Of a stretch of 22,865 nucleotides of DNA, positions 1-6,283 are shown one piece after another. Position numbers and translations under genes: made by a program. Source of the DNA: Burkholderiales bacterium (GTDB taxonomy: Bacteria; Pseudomonadota; Gammaproteobacteria; Burkholderiales; SG8-39); contig JAENXP010000001.1 in NCBI GenBank assembly GCA_016649475.1, forward strand, positions 1 to 22,865, in the 5' to 3' direction. Position 1 is the stretch's first letter. Every line of letters begins with the position of its first letter. Under the pieces are notes generated by a model, which saw nothing but the letters and a program-made list of their open reading frames with translations, was not told the origin of the DNA and did not search any database.

Positions 1-4
1 TATA

Positions 5-48
5 GGGGAGCATGAGGGGATGTATCCCCTCATTTTGAAATGAACTCT
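5..48 (+). repeat. Dispersed 44-bp element, copy 1 (upstream of gloA)
   Basis: This stretch aligns without gaps to 8643-8686, with 35 of 44 positions identical by my hand count. Both copies begin GGGGAG, contain GAGGGGA and a CTCATT block, and end in ATGAACTCT. In copy 2 that ATG is the likely start of amgK. Here it opens only a 73-codon frame that resembles nothing I know and runs into gloA. Its nature (shared regulatory site, palindromic repeat family or chance duplication) is unknown. Confidence 0.55.
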
Positions 49-167
49 AAGCGAGGAGATAACTCCCCTCGTGCGCCCCTGAGTCAGGCCGTAACAAAAA
101 TACTTTTGTCACGGATCCTGAAGGTACTTCCCCTGGCTCGGGAGATTTGCATGGGGGCGCCGCCCCT
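12..167 (+). repeat. Hairpin-rich leader before gloA
   Basis: Four potential stem-loops follow one another in the 196 bases before gloA. The first, 12-33, is a perfect 10-bp stem with a GT loop (ATGAGGGGAT/ATCCCCTCAT). The second, about 52-71, is CGAGGAGA against TCCCCTCG with one mismatch. The third, 91-112, has an ACAAAA/TTTTGT core. The fourth, 154-166, is GGGGC-GCC-GCCCC followed by TTTATT, which could act as a weak terminator for a transcript entering from the left. The only open frame here (40-261) overlaps gloA and is not convincing as a gene. Confidence 0.45.
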
Positions 168-196
168 TTATTCTAAATTTGCACAGGAGATCAATC

Positions 197-580
197 GTGA
201 GAATGTTGCATACGATGTTGCGCGTGGGGAACATGGAACGTTCGGTGAAGTTCTACACTGAAGTTCTGGGGATGAAACTGTTGCGCACCACCGACCGGCC
301 GGAGCAGAAATACACCCTCGCCTTCGTCGGCTACGGTTCCGAGGACGCGCAGGCCGTAGTCGAACTCACCTACAACTACGGCGTGGACCGCTACGACATG
401 GGAACCGCGTTCGGCCACCTGGCGATCGAAGTGCCCGACGCCTACAAAGCCTGCGAAACGGTCAAGGCAAAGGGCGGCATCGTCAGCCGCGAAGCGGGGC
501 CGGTCAAAGGCGGCAGCACGGTTATCGCCTTCGTGCAGGACCCGGACGGCTACAAGATCGAGCTGATCGAACACAAGTAA
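197..580 (+). CDS. gloA: Lactoylglutathione lyase (glyoxalase I)
   Basis: Glyoxalase I isomerises the hemithioacetal of methylglyoxal and glutathione to S-lactoylglutathione in the cytoplasm, the first step of methylglyoxal detoxification. The 127-residue product has the single-domain VOC fold layout of the bacterial enzyme. It opens with [17 protein letters not shown], contains the [21 protein letters not shown] block with its metal-site His, and ends in [17 protein letters not shown] with the metal-site Glu. I chose the GTG at 197 because an AGGAGA lies six bases upstream and the protein then starts MRMLHTML, as in the E. coli homologue (MRLLHTML). An upstream TTG at 179 is less likely. The gene converges on dgoA with only 33 bases between them and no clear terminator. 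Family assignment is firm. Confidence 0.95.
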   Translation: MRMLHTMLRVGNMERSVKFYTEVLGMKLLRTTDRPEQKYTLAFVGYGSEDAQAVVELTYNYGVDRYDMGTAFGHLAIEVPDAYKACETVKAKGGIVSREAGPVKGGSTVIAFVQDPDGYKIELIEHK

Positions 581-613
581 TACGCCATTTCAGAGACGGC
601 TTCCATCCCGTAT

Positions 614-1243
614 TCATGGCAGCCGGCAAGCGGATATGAAACTCGGGGCCCGGGCCCGCACCTGCGCCGCCGTCATGCCGGGCTTGTAAAGGGCCGAGCC
701 GATGCCGAAACCGCTGGCACCCGCAGCGAGGTAGCCGCCCATGTTTTCCGGCGTGATGCCGCCGACCGGCAGCACGCGCGCGTTTGCGGGCAACACTGCG
801 CGCAGCGCGCGAACCACCGCCGGTGGAATCATCTCTGCCGGAAACAGCTTGAGTCCGTCGGCGCCGGCCTCCAGCGCGGCGAATGCTTCGGTCGGCGTCG
901 CCACGCCGGGCAGGCACACCATGCCCAGGCGCACGGCCTCGCGCACCACTGCCGCGCTGAAATTCGGAGACACGATCAATTGCCCGCCCGCCGCATGAAC
1001 CTTGCGCACCTCGTCCGGCGTGAGCACGGTGCCGGCACCGGTCAGGGCCGCGGGAAAATTGCGCGCCAATGTGGCTATGCTCTTGAATGGATCGGGTGAA
1101 TTAAGCGGGACTTCGATCGCCGTCCAACCGGTGCTGGTGAGAGCCTCGCCCATGTCCTGCGCCTCATGCGGCTGCAGTCCGCGCAGGACGGCGACCAGAG
1201 GAACGTGGTCCAGTGCCGCTGCAAATTTTTGCTGTGCATTCAT
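614..1243 (-). CDS. dgoA: 2-dehydro-3-deoxy-6-phosphogalactonate aldolase (KDPGal/KDPG aldolase family)
   Basis: This class I aldolase cleaves 2-keto-3-deoxy-6-phospho-galactonate (possibly also the gluconate epimer) to pyruvate and glyceraldehyde 3-phosphate. All family blocks of the 209-residue protein are visible: LVAVLRG (16-22), the catalytic Glu in IEVPLNSP (43-50), GAGTVL (69-74), IVSPN (90-94), PGVATPTEA (112-120), the Schiff-base Lys132 in LKLFPAE, and PVGGITPEN (159-167). IEVPLNSP and the LYKPG near the end favour the DgoA branch over Eda. It is the last gene of kdgK-dgoK-dgoA, starting 10 bases after the dgoK stop. Because both a KDG kinase and a KDGal kinase precede it, it may serve both epimers; that is inference. 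The ATG has only a weak GGCGGA upstream. Confidence 0.9.
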   Translation of the reverse strand: MNAQQKFAAALDHVPLVAVLRGLQPHEAQDMGEALTSTGWTAIEVPLNSPDPFKSIATLARNFPAALTGAGTVLTPDEVRKVHAAGGQLIVSPNFSAAVVREAVRLGMVCLPGVATPTEAFAALEAGADGLKLFPAEMIPPAVVRALRAVLPANARVLPVGGITPENMGGYLAAGASGFGIGSALYKPGMTAAQVRARAPSFISACRLP

Positions 1244-1253
1244 ATATCCGCCA

Positions 1254-2171
1254 TCAGTCGGGAAAATTCTTGTTCGCGATAGCCCACAGGCCGGCCCAGG
1301 TCGCCTCCGACCCCAGCCGCTGCGCCGGCACGTTCTGCAGGGCTAAAGCGCGCTGGTAGCGCAGGCTCAGCGCTCCGGCGCCGACGATGACCACGTCGGC
1401 CGCGCCCTGCCATGTGCGGCCGCGCAATTCCTCGCCGATGACCAGTCCGGACAGATAGCTGGGAAGTGCCGCGGCAGGCAGGCGATCGAACAGCGACAGG
1501 GTGCGCACGCCGAATGCGGTGTGCAGCAGGCTATCGCCGCGCAGGGCCAGTGTCACGCCCTGATCGAACGCCCCGGCGTCGAACTCGCCGTCGCCGGCGG
1601 GCAGGGTGCGCGACAAAATGGAATGCTGCCGCAGCAGGGCAAACAATTCGCCCGTCATGAAGGTGGAAAATGACTGGACGCGGCCCGCTTGCACGCGCGC
1701 CCATTTGCTGTGCGTGCCCGGCAGCACCACCAGGCCCTGATGCAGGCCGAGCAACTGCAGGGCGCCAAGAATCTGGGTTTCTTCACCGCGCATGACGTCG
1801 GGTATGCATTGCAGGCCCGCGACACCGGGAAGACCATCGTGTTCGCAGCTCAGTCCCGGTACGATGGCCACGCGCCCGGGGTCCACCCATGCGAGCTTGG
1901 CGGCGACTTCCTCGAACCCGGCCGGACAGCTGCAATAGGGTGCTTCCAGCCATCCCTGCTTGCTGCCGACCATGCCGGACATCAGACAAATGGTATCGCC
2001 GCTATTCATCCAGTCGCCAAAGCACGCCTCGAACACCGAGGGAAATTCGCCGGGCGCGACTGTCAGGATGCCACGGTCGAAGGAGCGATGTTCCTGGACC
2101 TTGCCCCCGGCATCCATGCGTGCGCCGCGCAGCGAGGAGCTGCCCCAGTCCACCGCCACCAGCTGTTTCAC
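1254..2171 (-). CDS. dgoK: 2-dehydro-3-deoxygalactonokinase
   Basis: DgoK phosphorylates 2-keto-3-deoxy-galactonate at O6 in the galactonate (De Ley-Doudoroff) pathway. The protein opens with the ASKHA-fold phosphate loop VAVDWGSSSLRGA, followed by MSGMVGSKQGW, VMRGEETQILGAL, VLPGTHSKWA and, near the C-terminus, VIGEELRG and VIVGAGALS. These are the conserved blocks of the family. I start it at the GTG at 2171: its GTGA overlaps the kdgK stop by four bases, giving 305 residues (E. coli DgoK has 292). The open frame extends upstream to 2531, but that part is a shadow of kdgK. The overlap implies translational coupling with kdgK, and dgoA follows after 10 bases. Confidence 0.9.
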   Translation of the reverse strand: MKQLVAVDWGSSSLRGARMDAGGKVQEHRSFDRGILTVAPGEFPSVFEACFGDWMNSGDTICLMSGMVGSKQGWLEAPYCSCPAGFEEVAAKLAWVDPGRVAIVPGLSCEHDGLPGVAGLQCIPDVMRGEETQILGALQLLGLHQGLVVLPGTHSKWARVQAGRVQSFSTFMTGELFALLRQHSILSRTLPAGDGEFDAGAFDQGVTLALRGDSLLHTAFGVRTLSLFDRLPAAALPSYLSGLVIGEELRGRTWQGAADVVIVGAGALSLRYQRALALQNVPAQRLGSEATWAGLWAIANKNFPD

Positions 2172-3097
2172 AGCAAGGCTCTCACGGCATCCGGGCGGGG
2201 CAGGGGCGCGACGGCACCGTAGGCCTGCACCGCCAGCGCGGCTGCGGCATTGGCATAGCGCCCGGCCTCGAACACGGAACTGCCCTGCGCCATGCGCGCG
2301 AGCAGGTTGCCGCAGAAGCAATCGCCCGCGCCGGTGGCATCGACCGGCTTTACCGCGTGGCCGGCGATGCGCTCGCGCCGGGTGCCGTCGCTCACCAATG
2401 CGCCCGCGCCGCCCAGTTTCAACGCGACGGCCTTCGCTCCGAGTGCATGCCCCCAGTCGACGATCTGATCCGGCGCGTCCAGACCGCACAGATCGAAGGC
2501 ATCGTCCAGACTGGGCAGGAAGATGTCGCACAGGGAAACCGCCTGCGCTATGCAGGCCCGGGCGCGCGCCAGCGGCCAGAGCTTGAGTCGCAGGTTGGCA
2601 TCAAACGATACCAGCGTTCCGGCCGCGCGCGCCAGTTCCGTGGCGGCAAATACCGTGTCGCAGGCGCTGCTGGAAATGGCCAGCGAAATGCCCGACACAT
2701 GCAGGATTTTGCTTGCGACCACGATGTCTTTCGCGGCTCCGTGTTGCAGCCATTGCGGCGTCATGCTACTGGCGGCCGAACCGGAGCGCAGATAGCTGAA
2801 AGCATGGCCGCCCGCTCCATGCGTCACGAAATAGATGCCGGTCGGGCGCACCGCGTCGAGTTCTATCGCCGTGGTGTCGATGCCCTCATCCGACCACAGG
2901 TCCAGCAGCGACCGGCCGAATGCGTCCCCGCCCACCCGCGACAAATAGGCGCAGCGGGCGCCGGCGCGGGCCGCTGCGATCACGGCGTTGCTGGTATCGC
3001 CGCCGTAGCCCTGCAGAAAGCCGGGCTCGCCCGGGCGCACCTGGTTGAATTCCAGCATGCCCTCGCCCAGCGCCGTGACGTCGAAAGTCTTTTCCAT
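2168..3097 (-). CDS. kdgK: 2-dehydro-3-deoxygluconokinase (PfkB family)
   Basis: KdgK phosphorylates 2-keto-3-deoxy-gluconate to KDPG. The 309-residue product is a ribokinase/PfkB-fold protein. It shows an N-terminal ALGEGMLEF strand, GYGGDTSNAVIAAARAG (30-46) typical of KDG kinases, VSFDANLR (163-170), and the PfkB signature PVDATGAGDCFCGNLLA (251-267) with catalytic Asp259. It lies 27 bases downstream of rsmA and is coupled by a GTGA overlap to dgoK. With dgoK and dgoA it makes a small catabolic cassette on the end of a housekeeping operon. No Shine-Dalgarno is evident before the ATG, so transcription may continue from rsmA or start in the short gap. Other sugar-kinase specificities in the PfkB family cannot be excluded, but the neighbours support KDG. 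Confidence 0.87.
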   Translation of the reverse strand: MEKTFDVTALGEGMLEFNQVRPGEPGFLQGYGGDTSNAVIAAARAGARCAYLSRVGGDAFGRSLLDLWSDEGIDTTAIELDAVRPTGIYFVTHGAGGHAFSYLRSGSAASSMTPQWLQHGAAKDIVVASKILHVSGISLAISSSACDTVFAATELARAAGTLVSFDANLRLKLWPLARARACIAQAVSLCDIFLPSLDDAFDLCGLDAPDQIVDWGHALGAKAVALKLGGAGALVSDGTRRERIAGHAVKPVDATGAGDCFCGNLLARMAQGSSVFEAGRYANAAAALAVQAYGAVAPLPRPDAVRALL

Positions 3098-3124
3098 ATG
3101 TGAATATCAACGCGCTGTCGAGTT

Positions 3125-3895
3125 TTACTTCTTTTCCAGGTAGTTGCTGATCGCGACAAAATCGGCCACGGCGAGGTTCTCCGCACGCAGACCAGGCGCG
3201 ATTCCCAGCACGGCAAAGTCGCCGGCCTCGAGCAAGCCGGCTAGAGAATTGCGCAAGGTCTTGCGCCGCTGCGCAAAAGCGCGCCGCACCACTTGCGCCA
3301 GCCCCGCCTCGCTCGCAGCCGTCAACTGCGCCTGCGGACGCGGCCACATGCGCACCACCGCCGAATCCACCTGCGGTGGCGGCGTGAATGCGCCAGGAGC
3401 GACCTCGAGCACCAATTCCATGTCGAAGCGGTACTGCAGCATTACCGACAAGCGGCCGTAGTCGCCCCCTCCCGGCGGAGCGACCATACGCTCGACGACC
3501 TCTTTCTGCAACATGAAATGCATGTCGCGTATGCGTTCGGCGTAGCGCGCCAGGTGGAACAGCAGGGGCGTGGAAATATTGTAGGGAAGGTTGCCGACTA
3601 CACGCAATTCGCCAGGCAGCGTGGCGAAGTCGAATTCGAGTACATCGCCCGCGTGCACCGACAGGCGCTCCGGCGCATAGGCGCGCTGCAGGCGCGCAAC
3701 GATATCGCGGTCGATCTCGATCACCTGCAGATGGCGCAGCACCGCGGCAAGCGGTGCGGTGAGCGCTCCCAGCCCCGGACCGATCTCCACCATGACGTCC
3801 TCCGCCTGCGGCCTGATCGCGGCGACGATGTCGGCGATCATCGTTTGGTCAGTCAGGAAGTGCTGACCAAACCGCTTGCGCGCGATGTGCTTCAT
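3125..3895 (-). CDS. rsmA: 16S rRNA (adenine1518-N6/adenine1519-N6)-dimethyltransferase
   Basis: RsmA (KsgA) dimethylates two adjacent adenosines in the 3' terminal hairpin of 16S rRNA, using S-adenosylmethionine, late in 30S assembly. The 256-residue product begins [10 protein letters not shown], the family N-terminus. It carries the SAM-binding motif [10 protein letters not shown] (37-46), an acidic residue at the end of the second strand (IEID, 59-62), AGDVLEFD (82-89) and the catalytic NLPYNIS (102-108). The C-terminal helical region has [16 protein letters not shown]. The ATG at 3895 directly follows a TAG that would be the stop codon of pdxA in its expected frame. The order lptD-surA-pdxA-rsmA is widely conserved in beta- and gammaproteobacteria. 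Confidence 0.96.
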   Translation of the reverse strand: MKHIARKRFGQHFLTDQTMIADIVAAIRPQAEDVMVEIGPGLGALTAPLAAVLRHLQVIEIDRDIVARLQRAYAPERLSVHAGDVLEFDFATLPGELRVVGNLPYNISTPLLFHLARYAERIRDMHFMLQKEVVERMVAPPGGGDYGRLSVMLQYRFDMELVLEVAPGAFTPPPQVDSAVVRMWPRPQAQLTAASEAGLAQVVRRAFAQRRKTLRNSLAGLLEAGDFAVLGIAPGLRAENLAVADFVAISNYLEKK

Positions 3896-4925
3896 CTATT
3901 CGGCGGGTGCGACCCTGGACGCGTGCACCATCTCCAGCGCCATTTCCATTTGCCGCAATCAGGCTGCCCGAATCGGCCCTGCCGCTGCCGGCCAGGTCCA
4001 GCGCGGTGCCGTGATCGACCGAGGTGCGCACGATCGGCAAGCCCAGCGTGACGTTGACGCCTTTGCCGAAACTCGCGTACTTGAGCACCGGCAGTCCCTG
4101 ATCGTGGTACATCGCCAACACGCAATCGCCGCGCGCAAGCACCTGTGGCGTGAACAAGGTATCGGCCGGGAACGGTCCATCCAGCAGCATCCCTGCCTGG
4201 CGCAGCTCGCGCAGCACCGGGGAAATGACCTCGATTTCTTCCCGGCCCAGGTGCCCGCCTTCGCCGCCGTGCGGGTTGAGCCCGGCGACCAGGATGCGCG
4301 GCTCGGCGATACCGAAACGCTGCTGTAGCGCGCGATGCAGAATGCGCAGCGTCGCCTCGAGACTGTCGCGGGTGATCGCGCGCGCCACTTCGGCCAGAGC
4401 CAGGTGGGTGGTCACCAGCGCCACGCGCAATCCGCCGCCGGCGAGCATCATTACGACGCGCGGCGTCGAAGTCAGCGCGGCAAGATATTCGGTATGTCCG
4501 GTAAACGGGACGCCCGCGTCGTTGATCACGCCCTTGTGCACCGGTGCGGTCACCATCGCGGCGAAACTGCCGTCGGCACAACCGGCAACGGCGCGCTCGA
4601 GCAAGGCGAGCACGTAGGCGCTGTTGGCCGGATCCAGCCTGCCCGCAGTCACGGGCACGGCGAGCGGCAGGTGCAGCACTTCCAGCTCGCCGGCCGCCGG
4701 CACCTGCGCCGGGTCGTATGCGCGCAAACGCAGGGACAGGCCGAGACGCGCGGCGCGCGCCGCGAGCAGATCACGGTCGGCGAGGATGACTGCGCGGCAG
4801 GGCAGGCGCCCGCCTGCCAGAGCAAGACAAATATCCGGCCCTATGCCGGCGGGCTCGCCGGAAGTGACCGCGATAACCGGCAGGTTCGCCGCTGCTCCGA
4901 CCGCGCTCCTCACACCCTCCTCCAC
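3849..4925 (-). CDS. pdxA: 4-hydroxythreonine-4-phosphate dehydrogenase, with probable frameshift at the C-terminus
   Basis: PdxA oxidises 4-phosphohydroxy-L-threonine with NAD(P)+ in the DXP-dependent vitamin B6 pathway. Family blocks are clear: [11 protein letters not shown] (21-31), TAPVHKG (126-132), FTGHTEYLA (141-149), the three metal-ligand His (His174 in VTTH, His219 in NPHGGEGG, His274 in MYHDQG) and [11 protein letters not shown] (303-313). After LIAA (322-325) the frame reads an unrelated tail of about 33 residues and stops inside rsmA at 3849. Removing one base at 3949-3951 instead gives [17 protein letters not shown] and a TAG at 3898-3896, abutting the rsmA ATG; this is a normal PdxA ending (342 residues). 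Either the gene carries a one-base insertion or the assembly does. The core enzyme looks intact. The start is uncertain: GTG at 4925 or GTG at 4913. Confidence 0.9.
   Translation of the reverse strand: MEEGVRSAVGAAANLPVIAVTSGEPAGIGPDICLALAGGRLPCRAVILADRDLLAARAARLGLSLRLRAYDPAQVPAAGELEVLHLPLAVPVTAGRLDPANSAYVLALLERAVAGCADGSFAAMVTAPVHKGVINDAGVPFTGHTEYLAALTSTPRVVMMLAGGGLRVALVTTHLALAEVARAITRDSLEATLRILHRALQQRFGIAEPRILVAGLNPHGGEGGHLGREEIEVISPVLRELRQAGMLLDGPFPADTLFTPQVLARGDCVLAMYHDQGLPVLKYASFGKGVNVTLGLPIVRTSVDHGTALDLAGSGRADSGSLIAANGNGAGDGARVQGRTRRIDEAHRAQAVWSALPD
3949..3951 (-). other. Probable one-base insertion (frameshift) in pdxA
   Basis: On the minus strand the sequence reads GCGGCA-A-ATGGAAATG. 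With one A fewer, the reading frame continues into a PdxA-like amphipathic tail and ends exactly at the rsmA start. The run is only AAA, too short to be an obvious slippage site, so an assembly error or a recent mutation is more likely than programmed frameshifting. Confidence 0.75.
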
Positions 4926-4933
4926 TGTGGATC

Positions 4934-4954
4934 GTGCGCGGCGCCGCCGCGCAC
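4934..4954 (-). promoter_or_regulatory. GC-rich hairpin between surA and pdxA
   Basis: A perfect 8-bp inverted repeat (GTGCGCGG/CCGCGCAC) with a five-base loop overlaps the last base of the surA stop codon and ends about 10 bases before the first possible pdxA start. No T-run follows on the minus strand, so it is not a classical terminator. It could stabilise the upstream message or modulate pdxA translation. Confidence 0.35.
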
Positions 4955-6276
4955 TAGCGCTCGTCCGACCGATATTCCACGAAGGCGCGATCGCGCAGCT
5001 GGCGCAGCCACTCCTGGTAGGCCTCGTCGGCTTTGCGCTCGCGCAGAATCAAACGCGCTTCCTGCCGCTTGCGTTCGCCGGAGACGTCGGTCCGGCGCCG
5101 CTCCAGCACCTGCAACAGGTGCCAGCCGAAAGGCGACGCGAAAGGCTCGCTCAGCTCTCCATCCTTGAGACTGTTCATCACACGCTCGAATTCCGGCACG
5201 GTATCACCGGGGTAGACCCAGCCGAGGTCGCCCCCCTTGACCGAGGACGAGTCGTCGGAGTTGAGCTTGGCCAGCTCGCCGAAATCGACGCCGTTGACTA
5301 TGCGTTCACGCAGATTGTCGAGCTTGCGTTTGGCGTCGCTTTCGGAAACGATCTCGCTGGTCTTGGCCAGTATGTGCCGCGCATGCGTTTGCAGTATGAC
5401 CGCCGGCGCACCGCCGCCGCGGCGGTCCAGCAGCTTGATCAGGTGGAATCCGGCCGGACTGCGGATGATGCCGCTCACCTCGCCGGGTTTCAAACCGTCG
5501 ATGGCCTGCGCGAACAGGTCCGGCAGGCGGTCGCGCGCGCGCCAGCCCATGACCCCGCCCTGCAGCGCGTCCGGCGCGTCGGAAAAACTGACGGCCAGCT
5601 TGGAAAAGTCGGCGCCCTGGCGCACTTGCGCCAGCACCTGCTCGGCGCGTGCGCGCTGGCGGTCCACCTCCTCCGGACTCGCCTGCTCGGGCAACCGCAA
5701 TATGATGTGGCTCAGGTTGAATTCGATCGAGGCAGAAGGCGACGCGTCCTGCTGGCTGAGGAAATAATCGATCTCGTTGTCGGTGACCGTAATGCGATTG
5801 TCCACTTCGCGCTCACGCAGACGCGACAGCAGGATTTCGTTGCGCAGTTCCTCGCGGAACTTGTCGAACTGTACCCCGTCGCGCTCAAGGATCTGGCGGA
5901 ACTGGGTCAGCGACATCTTGTTGCCCTCGGCGACGCGCGCAACGGTGCGATCGAGCTGCAGATCGTCCACGCGCAGCCCCGTTTCTCTGGCCAACTGCAG
6001 TTGCAGCCGGTCCATGATCATGCGTTCCAGCACCTGCTTCTGCAGCAGATCGGCGGGTGGCAGCTGCGTTCCCTGCTGGCGCAGCTGCAGCGTCACCGAC
6101 TTCACCCGTTCCGCAACCTCGCCGCTGGTGATCACTTCGCTGTTGACCACGGCGACGATACGATCTACCAGCAGCACCGGGCTGGGTGTCCCACGCTGAG
6201 CCAATGCGCCGCCGGCGCCGATCGCCAACGCCGCGGTCGCGAACCACGCGATCGCTGCCGAATTTGAAAATCGCAT
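4954..6276 (-). CDS. surA: Periplasmic chaperone and peptidyl-prolyl isomerase SurA
   Basis: SurA escorts unfolded outer-membrane proteins, LptD among them, through the periplasm. The 440-residue product has a Sec signal peptide with likely cleavage after ALA (residue 26). The SurA N-terminal domain covers about 33-160 ([32 protein letters not shown]). Two parvulin domains follow, about 185-287 ([32 protein letters not shown]) and 295-397 ([38 protein letters not shown]). A basic C-terminal helix closes the fold. It starts seven bases after lptD ends, so chaperone and client are co-expressed. Length is close to the family norm (E. coli 428). Nothing is odd apart from the hairpin after its stop codon. 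Confidence 0.96.
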   Translation of the reverse strand: MRFSNSAAIAWFATAALAIGAGGALAQRGTPSPVLLVDRIVAVVNSEVITSGEVAERVKSVTLQLRQQGTQLPPADLLQKQVLERMIMDRLQLQLARETGLRVDDLQLDRTVARVAEGNKMSLTQFRQILERDGVQFDKFREELRNEILLSRLREREVDNRITVTDNEIDYFLSQQDASPSASIEFNLSHIILRLPEQASPEEVDRQRARAEQVLAQVRQGADFSKLAVSFSDAPDALQGGVMGWRARDRLPDLFAQAIDGLKPGEVSGIIRSPAGFHLIKLLDRRGGGAPAVILQTHARHILAKTSEIVSESDAKRKLDNLRERIVNGVDFGELAKLNSDDSSSVKGGDLGWVYPGDTVPEFERVMNSLKDGELSEPFASPFGWHLLQVLERRRTDVSGERKRQEARLILRERKADEAYQEWLRQLRDRAFVEYRSDER

Positions 6277-6283
6277 TTAAGGT

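Noticed and set aside
40-261. 73-codon frame starting in the repeat at 5-48
   Set aside because: Overlaps the gloA coding region by more than 60 bases, has no similarity I recognise and no good ribosome binding site; the ATG probably only reflects the repeated element.
3949-3951. Programmed ribosomal frameshifting in pdxA
   Set aside because: Only a three-A run, with no slippery heptamer, stimulatory Shine-Dalgarno or stem, and no family precedent that I know; mutation or sequencing error is simpler.
4624-6267. 547-codon open frame on the plus strand opposite surA and pdxA
   Set aside because: Shadow frame crossing two well-identified genes.
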